Positions 5,465 to 5,753 of a DNA stretch of 5,753 bases are shown piece by piece. Every line of letters begins with the position of its first letter. The stretch's first letter is position 1. A model generated the notes under the pieces. It saw only the letters and a list, made by a program, of their open reading frames with translations. It had not been told where the DNA came from and did not search any database. Made by a program: the position numbers and the translations under genes. The DNA comes from Acidobacteriaceae bacterium (GTDB lineage Bacteria; Acidobacteriota; Terriglobia; Bryobacterales; Bryobacteraceae), in contig JAFASD010000114.1 of the NCBI GenBank assembly GCA_019244945.1, positions 1 through 5,753 of the forward strand, written 5' to 3'.

Positions 5465-5753
5465 ATGATCATTTTGGATGCGAGCGCCGTGGTTGAACTG
5501 CTCACCAATGGCCCCTTGGCGAATTCGATCAGAAGAGAGCTTGCCGCGCATTACGACGGCTTCCTCGTCCCGCATTTAATCGACGTGGAAGTTGTGAAGC
5601 GCAGTTCGAAGACTCGCGGCCGGACAGCGAGTCGACCCGCCCCATGGGCAGCAGCTTCTCGCAAACTTATCGGCACTACCCTGCCGAGCGCTGTTCGCAC
5701 ACACCATTGATCGGTCGTATGTGGGAGCTGCGAAATAACTTCACCGCTTATGG
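5465..5753 (+). pseudogene. vapC: VapC-type PIN-domain toxin remnant with two one-base insertions (runs off right edge)
   Basis: The protein begins MIILDASAVVELL (first catalytic Asp, D5) and continues to VPHLIDVEVV with the second acidic position E42, as in VapC PIN-domain ribonucleases, which cleave tRNA or other RNA. After V44 the frame is lost. Skipping one A at 5597-5598 restores SAVRRLAAGQRVDP and QQLLANLSALP. Skipping one C in the run 5679-5681 restores AERC, HTPLIGRMWELRNNFTAY to the window end. Both lesions are +1 insertions. The last two bases begin a GG codon (Gly) where the family has the catalytic Asp of TAYDA. Unrepaired translation gives an 81-residue product ending at 5708-5710 with a nonsense C-terminus. 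ATG 5465 is taken as the start; TTG 5462 is in the same frame. It is inactive as read and paired with an equally damaged antitoxin. Confidence 0.8.

Noticed and set aside
5282..5575. 97-codon minus-strand frame
   Set aside because: It is antisense to the antitoxin and toxin remnants, which match their families; no independent support.
1..5753. CRISPR array, tRNA, rRNA or transposase
   Set aside because: No regularly spaced repeats, cloverleaf-like sequence or transposase-like protein was seen on either strand.

Overview
The window looks like a chromosomal accessory region of a soil-type Acidobacteriota bacterium (Terriglobia-like). This placement is inferred from the kinds of proteins seen: an acidobacterial-style secreted zinc-dependent phospholipase C relative, the C-terminal end of a TonB-dependent (Oar-like) receptor, a PEP-CTERM sorting tail, the C-terminal end of a kinase/TolB-type beta-propeller, and a single-pass AsmA-like protein. 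No RNA gene, CRISPR array, insertion sequence or intact mobile element was seen.

Layout, left to right. Positions 1-630 (minus strand) hold the N-terminal 210 residues of a nucleotidyltransferase-fold protein that runs off the left edge; its catalytic residues are present. Positions about 750-2182 are a gene graveyard. In order it contains: the end of a beta-propeller protein interrupted by two in-frame stops; the remains of an intradiol (hydroxyquinol/catechol type) dioxygenase scattered over three reading frames; a PEP-CTERM tail on the minus strand with a one-base shift between its membrane helix and its arginine-rich end; and the last ~80 residues of a TonB-dependent receptor. The last two fragments meet head to head near 1935. 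Nothing in this 1.4 kb appears able to make a complete protein.

Positions 2231-5273 hold the two intact genes. They are divergently transcribed from a 163-bp intergenic region: a secreted zinc-dependent phospholipase C/S1-P1 family protein (minus strand, 428 aa) with a full set of putative metal ligands, and a 530-aa membrane-anchored AsmA-like protein (plus strand). Both point to envelope lipid metabolism or transport, but a functional link is only an inference from position.

Positions about 5293-5753 hold a decayed FitA/VapB-VapC toxin-antitoxin pair. The antitoxin keeps its C-terminal half. The toxin keeps its first acidic residues but carries two one-base insertions, and the codon for the conserved Asp of its TAYDA-type motif begins with GG (Gly). 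The window continues past the right edge inside this remnant.

I did not find a convincing undescribed system. The notable content is the density of readable gene remnants (six in under 2 kb) around two well-preserved genes.
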